Source: Pseudopedobacter alpinus
GTDB taxonomy: Bacteria; Bacteroidota; Bacteroidia; Sphingobacteriales; Sphingobacteriaceae
Reading direction: 5' to 3'
Length of the DNA: 64,000 nucleotides
Assembly: GCF_042684645.1 (NCBI RefSeq)
Contig: NZ_JBHULV010000016.1
Span: 12,797-76,796 of the forward strand
Part shown: one piece after another, positions 1 to 8,173 of the stretch
Layout: each line of letters begins with the position of its first letter
Numbering within the stretch: position 1 is the first letter of the stretch
The notes under the pieces: generated by a model
Databases searched by the model: none
The model's input: only the letters and a program-made list of their open reading frames with translations
Told to the model about the DNA's origin: nothing
Position numbers and translations under genes: made by a program

Positions 1-26
1 TCTCAATACTCAATACTAAAAAAAGA
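1..26. repeat. AATACT word repeat before cysD
   Basis: The bases just before the cysD start repeat the word CTCAATACT. The wording resembles the GATACT/AATACT repeat cluster at 41391-41560. The gap is cut by the window edge, so its full length is unknown. Confidence 0.45.
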
Positions 27-917
27 ATGGATTATTTAGATCAACTAGAGGCAGAAGCCATCGCAATTTTAAGAGAAGTTGCAGGGCAGTTTGAAAAACC
101 TGCTTTATTATTTTCTGGAGGTAAAGATTCTATCACTTTGGTACGTTTAGCAGAAAAAGCTTTTCGTCCGGGTAAATTTCCTTTTCCTTTGGTACACGTA
201 GATACTGGCCACAACTTTCCTGAAGTGATTGAATTTAGAGACCGTTTGGTAGAAAAGATTGGCGAAAAATTAATTGTTGGGCATGTACAAGATGCAATTG
301 ATAGCGGAAAAGTAATTGAACAAAAAGGTAAAGATGCTAGCAGAAATGCTTTGCAAACAGTTTCTCTTTTAGAAGTTATCGAAAAAAATAAATTTGATGC
401 TTGTATTGGTGGTGCTAGAAGAGACGAGGAAAAAGCAAGAGCTAAAGAACGTATTTTTTCTGTGAGGGATGAGTTTGGACAATGGGATCCAAAACGCCAA
501 CGCCCCGAGTTATGGAATACTTTTAATGGTAAAATTAACAAAGGCGAAAATGTAAGGGTTTTCCCTATCAGTAACTGGACAGAGTTAGATGTTTGGAACT
601 ATATCAAAAGAGAAAACATTGAAATCCCTTCTATTTATTATTCTCACGATAGAGAAGTAATTGAGCGTAACGGAGTTTGGATGGCGGCTCATGAGTTTCT
701 AAATATGGATGCTGACGATAAAGTTTATACTAAAAGCGTACGTTTTAGAACCGTTGGCGATATGACTTGTACCGCAGCTGTAGAATCAGTAAAAACAGAG
801 ATTGACGATATTATTTTAGAAATCAGTCAGTCAAAAATTAGTGAAAGAGGTGCCCGTATGGATGATAAAGTTTCTGAAGCAGCCATGGAAGACCGTAAAA
901 AAGGAGGATATTTTTAA
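27..917 (+). CDS. cysD: Sulfate adenylyltransferase subunit 2
   Basis: This is the small subunit of ATP sulfurylase, which forms adenylyl sulfate (APS) from ATP and sulfate in cytoplasmic sulfate assimilation. The protein has 296 residues, a normal CysD length. The PP-loop SGGKDS lies near residue 30 and marks the PAPS-reductase-like adenylation fold; the conserved RRDEEKARAKER stretch follows near residue 135. It works as a heterodimer with the GTPase CysN, whose ATG overlaps this stop codon (TAATG), so the two are translationally coupled. Upstream operon members, if any, lie outside the window. Confidence 0.97.
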   Translation: MDYLDQLEAEAIAILREVAGQFEKPALLFSGGKDSITLVRLAEKAFRPGKFPFPLVHVDTGHNFPEVIEFRDRLVEKIGEKLIVGHVQDAIDSGKVIEQKGKDASRNALQTVSLLEVIEKNKFDACIGGARRDEEKARAKERIFSVRDEFGQWDPKRQRPELWNTFNGKINKGENVRVFPISNWTELDVWNYIKRENIEIPSIYYSHDREVIERNGVWMAAHEFLNMDADDKVYTKSVRFRTVGDMTCTAAVESVKTEIDDIILEISQSKISERGARMDDKVSEAAMEDRKKGGYF

Positions 918-2164
918 TGGATATATTAAAATTTTTAACAGCAGGTAGTGTTGATGATGGAAAAAGCACTTTAATTGGACGTTTATTGTACGATACAGGT
1001 TCTGTATTGGCAGATCAGTTAGAGGCTATCCAAAAAAGTAACCGTAAAAACGACGACGGAACTGTTGATTTAGCCATTTTAACAGATGGTTTAAAAGCAG
1101 AACGTGAGCAAGGAATTACCATTGATGTAGCCTATAAATATTTTCAAACAGAAAAAAGAAAGTTCATCATAGCTGATACTCCAGGTCATATTCAGTACAC
1201 ACGTAACATGGTTACAGGTGCATCAAATGCAGATTTAGCCATTATTTTAATTGATGCCCGTAAAGGTGTTATTGAGCAAACCATTCGCCATTCTTACTTA
1301 GTATCACTTTTAGCTTTAGAGCATGTGGTAGTTTGTGTAAACAAAATGGACATGGTTGATTATAGCGAAGAAGTTTTTGATAAAATACATGCAGATTATC
1401 ATAATTTAGCCGTAAAGCTAAATATGAAAGAAGTTACTTTTATTCCGGTAAGTGCATTACGTGGTGATAATATTGTAAATGGTTCTGAAGCAATGCATTG
1501 GTATAAAGGCAAAAACTTACTAGAACATTTAGAAACTGTACCAGTACGTGAAATGGACACTTTATTACCAGCCCGTATGGCAGTACAGTGGGTGGTTAGG
1601 CCTCAAACTGATGCATTACATGATTATAGAGGTTATGCAGGCAGAATTTTAAGCGGTGCTTTAAAAGTTGGCGAAACCATTAAAGTTTATCCTTCAGGTA
1701 CAAAATCTACCATTTCTAAAATAGAAACTTATGAAGGCGACCATGCCATTGCCGAAGAAGGAAAATCTATCACTTTACATTTAGCTGATGAAATTGACAT
1801 TAGCCGTGGCGATATGGTTGGCGAAATTGAACGCCCTCCAATTGTATCAAATGAAATTGAAGCGGATATTTGTTGGATGGATACTCGAGAGTTAGATACT
1901 TCCGCTACTTATTTTATACAACACCAAAGCAAAGTAACTCGTTGTAAAATAAAAGAAGTATTGTATAAAGTAAACATCAATACTTTAGAAAAAGTAAACG
2001 CAGATAGCTTTGGATTAAATGATATTGGCCGTGTAGAAATTAAAACTGCCGACGAACTAGCTTTTGACCCTTACGAAACCAACAAAAGAAACGGTGGTGC
2101 AATTATTATTGATAGCCGTACCAATGTTACTGTTGGTGCTTTAATGCTAAGAGCAGCTTTATAA
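917..2164 (+). CDS. cysN: Sulfate adenylyltransferase subunit 1 (GTPase)
   Basis: This is the GTPase subunit that drives APS formation by CysD. It has 415 residues and an EF-Tu-like layout: P-loop GSVDDGKST near residue 11, the DTPGH switch II motif near residue 90, NKMD near residue 145, then two beta-barrel domains. There is no C-terminal CysC (APS kinase) fusion, so PAPS formation would need a separate gene, not seen here. It overlaps cysD by one base and is followed by a strong terminator. Confidence 0.97.
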   Translation: MDILKFLTAGSVDDGKSTLIGRLLYDTGSVLADQLEAIQKSNRKNDDGTVDLAILTDGLKAEREQGITIDVAYKYFQTEKRKFIIADTPGHIQYTRNMVTGASNADLAIILIDARKGVIEQTIRHSYLVSLLALEHVVVCVNKMDMVDYSEEVFDKIHADYHNLAVKLNMKEVTFIPVSALRGDNIVNGSEAMHWYKGKNLLEHLETVPVREMDTLLPARMAVQWVVRPQTDALHDYRGYAGRILSGALKVGETIKVYPSGTKSTISKIETYEGDHAIAEEGKSITLHLADEIDISRGDMVGEIERPPIVSNEIEADICWMDTRELDTSATYFIQHQSKVTRCKIKEVLYKVNINTLEKVNADSFGLNDIGRVEIKTADELAFDPYETNKRNGGAIIIDSRTNVTVGALMLRAAL

Positions 2165-2182
2165 GTATTTTAACATTTTAAG

Positions 2183-2214
2183 CAAAAGCCCATGATTAAC
2201 ATCATGGGCTTTTG
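2183..2214 (+). terminator. Terminator after cysN
   Basis: A perfect 14-bp stem (CAAAAGCCCATGAT and its complement) with a four-base loop TAAC lies 19 bp after the cysN stop. Its right arm ends in a T-rich run. Confidence 0.9.
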
Positions 2215-2270
2215 TTGTTTTGATGAGTTTGTTTTTAGAATTAATAAAGCTAAACCAAAACCTTTTTTAT

Positions 2271-2338
2271 AAATTTGCGATTCCATTCGCAAATTTAAGC
2301 TTAATTTTACGATTACATTCGCAAATTTCTTATATTTG
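2271..2338 (+). promoter_or_regulatory. Palindrome, direct repeat and promoter of the AAA ATPase gene
   Basis: A 10-bp inverted repeat, AAATTTGCGA (2271-2280) and TCGCAAATTT (2287-2296), is followed 32 bp later by a near-copy: CGATTCCATTCGCAAATTT at 2278-2296 and CGATTACATTCGCAAATTT at 2310-2328, one mismatch. The Bacteroidota -7 box TATATTTG follows at 2331-2338, 19 bases before the ATG at 2358. The layout suggests an operator over the promoter; the binding protein is unknown. Confidence 0.6.
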
Positions 2339-2357
2339 AAAAATAAATCTTTCATAC

Positions 2358-3488
2358 ATGATTAATCGTATTATCAATTCTAAAATTATAAACAGATTAT
2401 CTGATAGAAAAGCTATTATTCTTTTAGGTCCAAGACAAGTGGGAAAAAGCACTTTAATAGAACAGCTTGAAAGTTCATTTGCACAGCCTGTAATGGTGTG
2501 GAATGGGGATGAGTCTGATATTAGAGATCTGCTCAAAAATCCATCATCTACAAAATTAAAATCTTTAATTGGGAATGCTAAAACATTAATTATTGATGAA
2601 GCTCAAAGAATCGAAGATATTGGCTTAACCTTAAAATTAATTGTTGATCAAATTAAAGATGTAAAAGTAATTGCTACTGGTTCATCGGCTTTTGAGCTAT
2701 CAAATAAAACTAACGAGCCTTTAACAGGTAGAAAATGGGAGTATAAATTGTATCCTATTTCTTTTGAGGAAATGGTTAATCACCACGGATTATTGAATGA
2801 AAAGCGATTACTACATCAAAGGATGGTTTTTGGTTATTACCCAGAAATTATAAACCACCCTGGAGAAGAAATTCCAAGATTAAAGCAATTGGTAGATAGT
2901 TACCTTTTTAAGGATATACTAATTTGGGAGCGCATACTTAAGCCAGAAAAGTTAGAAAAACTGTTGCAAGCATTAGCATTTCAAGTAGGTAGTGAGGTTT
3001 CTTATAACGAGTTGGGACAACTGGCCGGTTTAGATAACCAAACAGTCGAAAAATATATTCAATTATTAGAGAAAGCTTTTATTATTTTCAGGTTAAGTGC
3101 TTTAAGTAGGAATTTAAGAAACGAACTAAAGAAAAGCAGGAAGATTTATTTTTACGATAATGGATTACGCAATGCTATTATCAACAATTTTAATGCAGTT
3201 ACTTTAAGAGATGATATTGGTGCGCTTTGGGAAAACTTTTTAATGAGCGAAAGACAAAAACTTTTAGCTTATAAAGAAATATACTGTCTTAAATATTTTT
3301 GGCGTACACATACACAACAAGAAATTGATTATTTGGAAGAAAGTAACGGAGAAATGAATGCTTACGAGTTTAAATGGAATGCAAAAGCCAAAGTAAAGTT
3401 TTCAAAATCATTTATAGAAAGTTATCATCCTAAAAATATGAGCGTAATAAATAGCGATAATTTTGAAGAATTTTTATTGAATGAATAA
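2358..3488 (+). CDS. AAA ATPase with DUF4143 domain
   Basis: This belongs to the prokaryotic AAA_14/DUF4143 ATPase family, common in Bacteroidota; its biological role is unsettled. Visible features are Walker A GPRQVGKST near residue 24, Walker B LIIDEAQ near residue 77, the sensor-like ATGSSAFEL near residue 105, and a C-terminal DUF4143 region with EIDYLEE and YEFKW, which recalls a degenerate nuclease fold. The length, 376 residues, is typical. The gene stands alone between the cysN terminator and lysE and has an elaborate repeat-bearing promoter. An accessory, probably horizontally shared gene; function not assigned. Confidence 0.88.
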   Translation: MINRIINSKIINRLSDRKAIILLGPRQVGKSTLIEQLESSFAQPVMVWNGDESDIRDLLKNPSSTKLKSLIGNAKTLIIDEAQRIEDIGLTLKLIVDQIKDVKVIATGSSAFELSNKTNEPLTGRKWEYKLYPISFEEMVNHHGLLNEKRLLHQRMVFGYYPEIINHPGEEIPRLKQLVDSYLFKDILIWERILKPEKLEKLLQALAFQVGSEVSYNELGQLAGLDNQTVEKYIQLLEKAFIIFRLSALSRNLRNELKKSRKIYFYDNGLRNAIINNFNAVTLRDDIGALWENFLMSERQKLLAYKEIYCLKYFWRTHTQQEIDYLEESNGEMNAYEFKWNAKAKVKFSKSFIESYHPKNMSVINSDNFEEFLLNE

Positions 3489-3568
3489 GATAAACACTAG
3501 GCCAATAATATTGCATGCAATCTCAATTTCTTCAGCCTAATTCCATAACCTAAATTTCTCAATTTATT

Positions 3569-3576
3569 TATATTTG
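3569..3576 (+). promoter_or_regulatory. -7 box of the lysE-type gene, close to the ATG
   Basis: TATATTTG matches the Bacteroidota -7 consensus TAnnTTTG and ends only five bases before the ATG at 3582. Transcription would start at or next to the start codon, giving a leaderless or nearly leaderless mRNA. Confidence 0.55.
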
Positions 3577-3581
3577 CACCC

Positions 3582-4199
3582 ATGCTTTTGCTTACTTTTT
3601 TTGTAGCCATTGTGGTTAATTTTGTTGGCTATATTCCTATCGGAAATATCAACTTAACAGCTATGCAAATTTCTATTAATAAAGGAATTAAGCAGGCAAC
3701 CATTTTCGCAACTTCTTTTGCTTTGGTTGAAGGTTTGTTTACTTATATTTTAATGCGCTTTGCAGAGTGGTTTGTTAGCGAAAAAGACTTTTTAAGTTGG
3801 TTAGAGTGGATTATGGTTGGCATTTTTCTTTTAATGGGAACCATAGCCTACTTCCAATCAAAAAAAGAAGCGAAGCCTATGGAAGATGTAAAAAAGAAAG
3901 ACAGCATTAGAACAGGAATTATTTTAGGTGTTTTTAACCCCATGATTATCCCTTTTTGGACCATTGGCGGTACTTACCTTATTGCTAATAATTGGATTAC
4001 AACAGCAGGATTTGGATTGATAGTTTTTGCAATTGGTGCTTCTATTGGCTCTTTTGCTTGCCTTTACCTATTCGGGCGTTTTGCCATGTACATTCAAAAT
4101 AAATTTTCTTTTAGCAATAAAGTAATTAATAGAAGTATTGCTATTATGTTCTTTTGTTTGGCAATTTTTCAAACGGTGAGGTTGATTTTGTTTAAGTAA
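3582..4199 (+). CDS. LysE/RhtB family exporter
   Basis: An inner-membrane protein of 205 residues with about six hydrophobic segments, matching the LysE family of amino-acid and small-metabolite exporters. The N-terminal stretch FVGYIPIGNINLTAMQIS is the family signature, equivalent to the IPVGPIN motif, which fixes the start at this ATG. The substrate cannot be read from sequence. A cytoplasmic loop rich in Lys and Asp lies near residues 90-110. The gene is monocistronic, with the promoter box close to the start codon. Confidence 0.88.
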   Translation: MLLLTFFVAIVVNFVGYIPIGNINLTAMQISINKGIKQATIFATSFALVEGLFTYILMRFAEWFVSEKDFLSWLEWIMVGIFLLMGTIAYFQSKKEAKPMEDVKKKDSIRTGIILGVFNPMIIPFWTIGGTYLIANNWITTAGFGLIVFAIGASIGSFACLYLFGRFAMYIQNKFSFSNKVINRSIAIMFFCLAIFQTVRLILFK

Positions 4200-4236
4200 T
4201 TGTAAAAGGTGGAAGGTAACAAAGGAAATAATTTCT

Positions 4237-5121
4237 ATGAAGAAAAACATTGTTTTACGAATACTATTTTTGCTTTTTACATTCTTGACTTCTTATGAAA
4301 TAAAAGGTCAAGAAATTAGTAAAATATTAATAATCGATAAAAATTCAGGTGACCCAATTGACTTTGCTTCTTTAATTGTGAATGGAAATGTTTGTTGCTC
4401 TTCCAGTAAAACAGGAGAAATAACGTTAAATATACTTGAATTTCAAAAAGGAGATTCAATTGTAATTTCAAAACTTGGTTACACTTCAACTCTATTTATT
4501 TTTGATTTTAAAAAATCTTTCCCTCCTAGTTTCACACTACAGCCCAAACATATCGCATTAAATGAAGTCACATTTAAAGAAAAAAAAGTCAAGAGATTTA
4601 AATTAGGAAACCCTGTTACCTTTACTGTAAACAAATTTTTACCTCGAACTGAAGATGCTTTTGCAACATATATTCCTGGAGATAGAGAAGGATTTGTTAA
4701 TGGAATAAACCTTAACCTAAGTGATGCATTAAATGGAATAACATCCCCTTTTAAACTAGAAATTTGTGAGATTACAAAAAATGGAATTCCTGGAAAAAGC
4801 TTAATAAATGAAAGCTTAATCTTGAATAATTCTAAAAAGAAATCTTGGTTTTATATTGATTTATCGTCCTATAATATTACAATACCTAAACAAGGTTTTT
4901 TTGTGATCGTAAGTATACTTAATGAAAATTATTACGAAAAGGGAAGAGTTTACTGGCATAGAATGAGTTTCAAACAATTACCCTGCTTTGCCTTAAGAGC
5001 ATATAAAAAGAATGAAACCTCTTACACACTTATTAGATATAAATCAATAAATGGATTTGAATGGCATAAAATGAGACGTTCAATCATCAACTTAGAAATA
5101 ACAGCAGAAGGATCAAATTAA
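4237..5121 (+). CDS. Secreted protein with carboxypeptidase-regulatory-like N-terminal domain
   Basis: A 294-residue protein with a signal peptide (hydrophobic residues 7-20, cleavage expected after KGQ). Residues about 28-110 resemble the CarboxypepD_reg-like beta-sandwich found at the N-terminus of Bacteroidota surface proteins (IDKNSGDPIDFASLIV, then a GDSIVISKLGY turn). The rest is not recognised; there is no TonB barrel, so this is not a SusC-type receptor. The stop codon overlaps the convergent ribF stop by four bases. Likely periplasmic or outer-membrane associated. Confidence 0.7.
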   Translation: MKKNIVLRILFLLFTFLTSYEIKGQEISKILIIDKNSGDPIDFASLIVNGNVCCSSSKTGEITLNILEFQKGDSIVISKLGYTSTLFIFDFKKSFPPSFTLQPKHIALNEVTFKEKKVKRFKLGNPVTFTVNKFLPRTEDAFATYIPGDREGFVNGINLNLSDALNGITSPFKLEICEITKNGIPGKSLINESLILNNSKKKSWFYIDLSSYNITIPKQGFFVIVSILNENYYEKGRVYWHRMSFKQLPCFALRAYKKNETSYTLIRYKSINGFEWHKMRRSIINLEITAEGSN

Positions 5122-6122
5122 TTTTTGTCTTTAAAAAAAGCGATTGTACTCTCTTTATCCTTCCCCAACTGTTCAGTCAATTTCTCCAAACCTTCAAACT
5201 TAACATCATGACGAATAAATTTTAAGAAATTCATTTTTATATTTTGATGATAAATATCCTCTGCAAAATCAAAAATATTGATTTCTATATTCTGGCTCAT
5301 TCCGTTAATGGTAGGCCTATGCCCAATGTAAGCCATGCCTTTGTAGATTTTAACATCAGCTTTTTTATTACTCCTAAAAGGCAAAAAAGGATTATGTAGT
5401 TCCTGATTTTTGTTTTTTGATTCTTGAATTTCTACCGTAACGGCATAAATCCCATCAGATGGAATCAATTTATAACTTTCTTCTATAAATAAGTTAGCTG
5501 TTGGGTAACCTAAAGTTCGGCCTATTTGGTCGCCTTTAATTACTTTGCCATACAAACCAAAAGGATTTCCTAATAATTCGTTAGCTGTACTTACATCGCC
5601 TTGTGCTAAAGCTTTTCTTATTCGGGTGGATGAAACAGCAAAATCTCGAACATCTTGTTCTGGTATTTCTTCAATTTGGTAATCGTAAACAGAACCGTAT
5701 TGTTGCAATTCAGCTAAGCCTCCACTCCTATCCTTACCAAAACGATGATCGTAACCTATCACTATTTCTTTCATCCCAATCTGATTTATTAAAACATCTT
5801 TAATATATTGTTCGGGACTTTGGTTAGAAAAATCTCGAGTAAAAGGGGTAATAATTAAATGATCTATACCTAGTTCTTCTAAGAACTGAGCCTTTTCTGC
5901 CATGGTATTAATCATTTTCAGCTCTTGGTTTCCCGGATTTAAAATCATCCTTGGGTGAGGGAAAAAAGTAAGAATTACGCTTTCGCCATTACTTTTTTTG
6001 GCCTTTTCTACCAGTTTATTAATAATTTTTTGATGACCTAAATGCACACCGTCAAAAGTCCCAATGGTTACAACTGCATGGTTTAAACGTTCGAAATCTT
6101 TAATATGATGGTAGATTTTCAT
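5118..6122 (-). CDS. ribF: Bifunctional riboflavin kinase / FAD synthetase
   Basis: It converts riboflavin to FMN and FMN to FAD in the cytoplasm. The N-terminal nucleotidyltransferase half shows GTFDGVHLGHQ near residue 21, FFPHPR near residue 53 and SSTRIRKAL near residue 164. The C-terminal kinase half shows GRTLGYPTANL near residue 200. The length of 334 residues is slightly above the usual 310, owing to a Lys/Asn-rich insert near residues 235-260. It is the last gene of the ftsX-DUF3098-uppP-truB cluster but is separated from truB by a 290-bp repeat-bearing gap. Confidence 0.96.
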   Translation of the reverse strand: MKIYHHIKDFERLNHAVVTIGTFDGVHLGHQKIINKLVEKAKKSNGESVILTFFPHPRMILNPGNQELKMINTMAEKAQFLEELGIDHLIITPFTRDFSNQSPEQYIKDVLINQIGMKEIVIGYDHRFGKDRSGGLAELQQYGSVYDYQIEEIPEQDVRDFAVSSTRIRKALAQGDVSTANELLGNPFGLYGKVIKGDQIGRTLGYPTANLFIEESYKLIPSDGIYAVTVEIQESKNKNQELHNPFLPFRSNKKADVKIYKGMAYIGHRPTINGMSQNIEINIFDFAEDIYHQNIKMNFLKFIRHDVKFEGLEKLTEQLGKDKESTIAFFKDKN

Positions 6123-6412
6123 TAATATTATTTATTGAATTGCGAATTGAAGATTATTCATCTTTTACTCATAGATATAAACCCAAAACCGCACAGGCTT
6201 TCCTGCCCTCATGCCGGGCAATGGCATTTACTTTTTTTCCGCAAAAAAGTAACCAAAAAACTCTCGCCTGCGCCTGATGCTATTTATGGAAGTGCTTTGA
6301 CTTCTTCATCTTTTCCGCACCAGACAAGGGCGAATTAAACGGTAATTACTGTTTCTACTTTAACTAATACGGCATAAATTAATCCTAATTTAAATCGAAA
6401 AATCTTAACTCA
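6123..6412. repeat. Probable interspersed repeat in the truB-ribF gap
   Basis: This 290-bp gap has a GC-richer core at about 6185-6335, more CG-rich than its surroundings. A 67-codon frame crosses it, but with its odd composition, lack of any recognised domain and opposite strand to the operon it is probably not a gene. It resembles the intergenic repeat words of Sphingobacteriaceae that give spurious short ORFs; only one copy is in the window, so the repeat status is inferred. Confidence 0.4.
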
Positions 6413-7141
6413 TTATCTAAAATCTTCTTCAATCTTAATCTCTCTTACATGATTCACCAATTCCATAACTTCATAAGCATCTTCTACTCTAAAATTACCG
6501 CTTCTGGTTCTTCTTAGTTTTGATAAGTAAGCCCCGTTACCCAATTTTTCACCAAAATCTTTAGCTAAAGAACGGATGTATGTTCCCTTTGAGCAAACTA
6601 CTCTAAAATCAACTTCGGGTAATTCAATTCTGGTTATTTCAAATTCTGTGATACTAACCCTTCTGGTTTTCAGTTCTACTTCTTCGCCTCTTCTCGCTTT
6701 TAAATACAATCTTTCTCCACCAACTTTAATTGCAGAGTGAGCAGGTGGATATTGATCTAAATCGCCAATAAAATGTTGGCAATTTGCTAAAATAGCCACT
6801 TCTGTAAGATTAGCGGTATCAAAGGTTTGATCAACTTCTGTTTCTAAATCATAAGATGGAGTAGTTGCACCTAAAGTAAAAGTACCAGTATATTCTTTTT
6901 CTTCTGCCTGGAAAGTGTCTATTTGTTTGGTAAGTTTGCCGGTGCAAAGAATTAATAAACCAGTTGCTAATGGGTCTAAAGTACCAGCATGACCAACTTT
7001 TAACTTTAACGGTTTAAACGAGTTCCTTAACTTACCTACAACGTCAAAAGATGTCCAGCTGTATGGTTTATTTATTAATAAAACTTCGCCATCTGTAAAA
7101 TTAAATTTTGGAAATTGTTTTGCGCTATTTTCTTCGCTCAT
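6413..7141 (-). CDS. truB: tRNA pseudouridine(55) synthase
   Basis: TruB converts U55 to pseudouridine in the T-loop of tRNAs. The 242-residue protein has the catalytic motif GHAGTLDPLATG near residue 50, whose Asp is the nucleophile, the KPYSWTSFDVV start motif near residue 26, and CSKGTYIRSLAKDFGEKL near residue 185. It is of the short Bacteroidota type without an extended C-terminal PUA domain. It starts two bases downstream of uppP, so it belongs to the same operon. Confidence 0.97.
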   Translation of the reverse strand: MSEENSAKQFPKFNFTDGEVLLINKPYSWTSFDVVGKLRNSFKPLKLKVGHAGTLDPLATGLLILCTGKLTKQIDTFQAEEKEYTGTFTLGATTPSYDLETEVDQTFDTANLTEVAILANCQHFIGDLDQYPPAHSAIKVGGERLYLKARRGEEVELKTRRVSITEFEITRIELPEVDFRVVCSKGTYIRSLAKDFGEKLGNGAYLSKLRRTRSGNFRVEDAYEVMELVNHVREIKIEEDFR

Positions 7142-7143
7142 GC

Positions 7144-7938
7144 TTAAATAATTTGTAAGCTATGTCCGCTTAAAATCAAAACGATAATAATAGCACCTAC
7201 AATAATTCTGTAAATTCCGAAAACTCTAAAACCGTTTTTACTTAAAAACCCGATGAAGCTTTTAATTGCAATTAATGCTACTACAAAGCCAATTACATTG
7301 CCTAATAACAACAAATTAATTTCATCAGAACTGATGGTGTGTCCATCTTTATAAAAATCGTAAAGTTTTTTTGCTGTTGCAGCAAACATGGTTGGTACAG
7401 CTAAAAAGAAAGAAAATTCTGCAGCTGCTTTACGGGTTAATTTTTGCGACATACCACCAACAATACTGGCACCAGAGCGAGACATCCCTGGAATCATAGC
7501 TAAACATTGGAAAATACCAATTTTTAATGCCGTGGGATAAGATATTTCATCTGCATCATCTATATCAGCATTTTTAAACCATTTATCTACAAACAGTAAA
7601 ATAACACCTCCTACTAATAAAGTAACGCCAACTGTTAAAGGGCTCTCCATTAATTCGTCAATCATATCGCTAAAAAGCAATCCAAAAATAACGGCCGGAA
7701 TAAAGGCAACAAAAAGCTTAAAGTAAAAATCGAAACTTCTAAAAAACCTTTTAAAGTACAAAACAACTACAGAAAGTATGGTACCCAATTGTATAGCTAC
7801 AGTAAATAGTTTCACAAAGTTATCTGATTGTATGCCCATTAAAGACGAGGCAATAATCATGTGGCCAGTAGAGGAAACTGGTAAAAATTCTGTAAGACCC
7901 TCAATGATGGCCAGTACAATTACTTCAAAAACATTCAT
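7144..7938 (-). CDS. uppP: Undecaprenyl-diphosphatase (BacA type)
   Basis: An inner-membrane phosphatase that recycles undecaprenyl pyrophosphate for peptidoglycan and other envelope polymers. The 264-residue polytopic protein carries both active-site motifs: EGLTEFLPVSSTGH near residue 13 and GMSRSGASIVGG near residue 148. It lies directly after the DUF3098 gene with no gap and just before truB, in the conserved Bacteroidota order. Confidence 0.97.
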   Translation of the reverse strand: MNVFEVIVLAIIEGLTEFLPVSSTGHMIIASSLMGIQSDNFVKLFTVAIQLGTILSVVVLYFKRFFRSFDFYFKLFVAFIPAVIFGLLFSDMIDELMESPLTVGVTLLVGGVILLFVDKWFKNADIDDADEISYPTALKIGIFQCLAMIPGMSRSGASIVGGMSQKLTRKAAAEFSFFLAVPTMFAATAKKLYDFYKDGHTISSDEINLLLLGNVIGFVVALIAIKSFIGFLSKNGFRVFGIYRIIVGAIIIVLILSGHSLQII

Positions 7939-8169
7939 TTATTTTTTAGCTCTCTTTTTTAGAATAGCGTAAAAGCCAAGTGCAAAGCCGCCAAGTACTA
8001 CAATTGGAGCTAATACAATTTTTGTAAAACTATAAATATCAGTATCGCCACTCATTAAAATAAAACCAATAATAACAATTACAATACTTGCAATCATCAA
8101 TTGGTAATTCTGTTTTTCAAAAACAAAATGAACTGAAGTGTTATCTGATTTGATTGGGTTTTGAGCCAT
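7939..8169 (-). CDS. DUF3098 membrane protein
   Basis: A 76-residue protein with two hydrophobic segments (about residues 25-42 and 50-68) and a basic C-terminal tail KKRAKK. It matches the small DUF3098 family found between ftsX and uppP across Bacteroidota. No function is known; conserved position suggests an envelope or cell-division link. It is four bases downstream of ftsX and abuts uppP. Confidence 0.85.
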   Translation of the reverse strand: MAQNPIKSDNTSVHFVFEKQNYQLMIASIVIVIIGFILMSGDTDIYSFTKIVLAPIVVLGGFALGFYAILKKRAKK

Positions 8170-8173
8170 AATT

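Noticed and set aside
6135..6338. A 67-codon frame in the truB-ribF gap
   Set aside because: Its composition and lack of any recognised domain, along with the repeat-like GC-rich core, suggest a spurious frame in an intergenic repeat.
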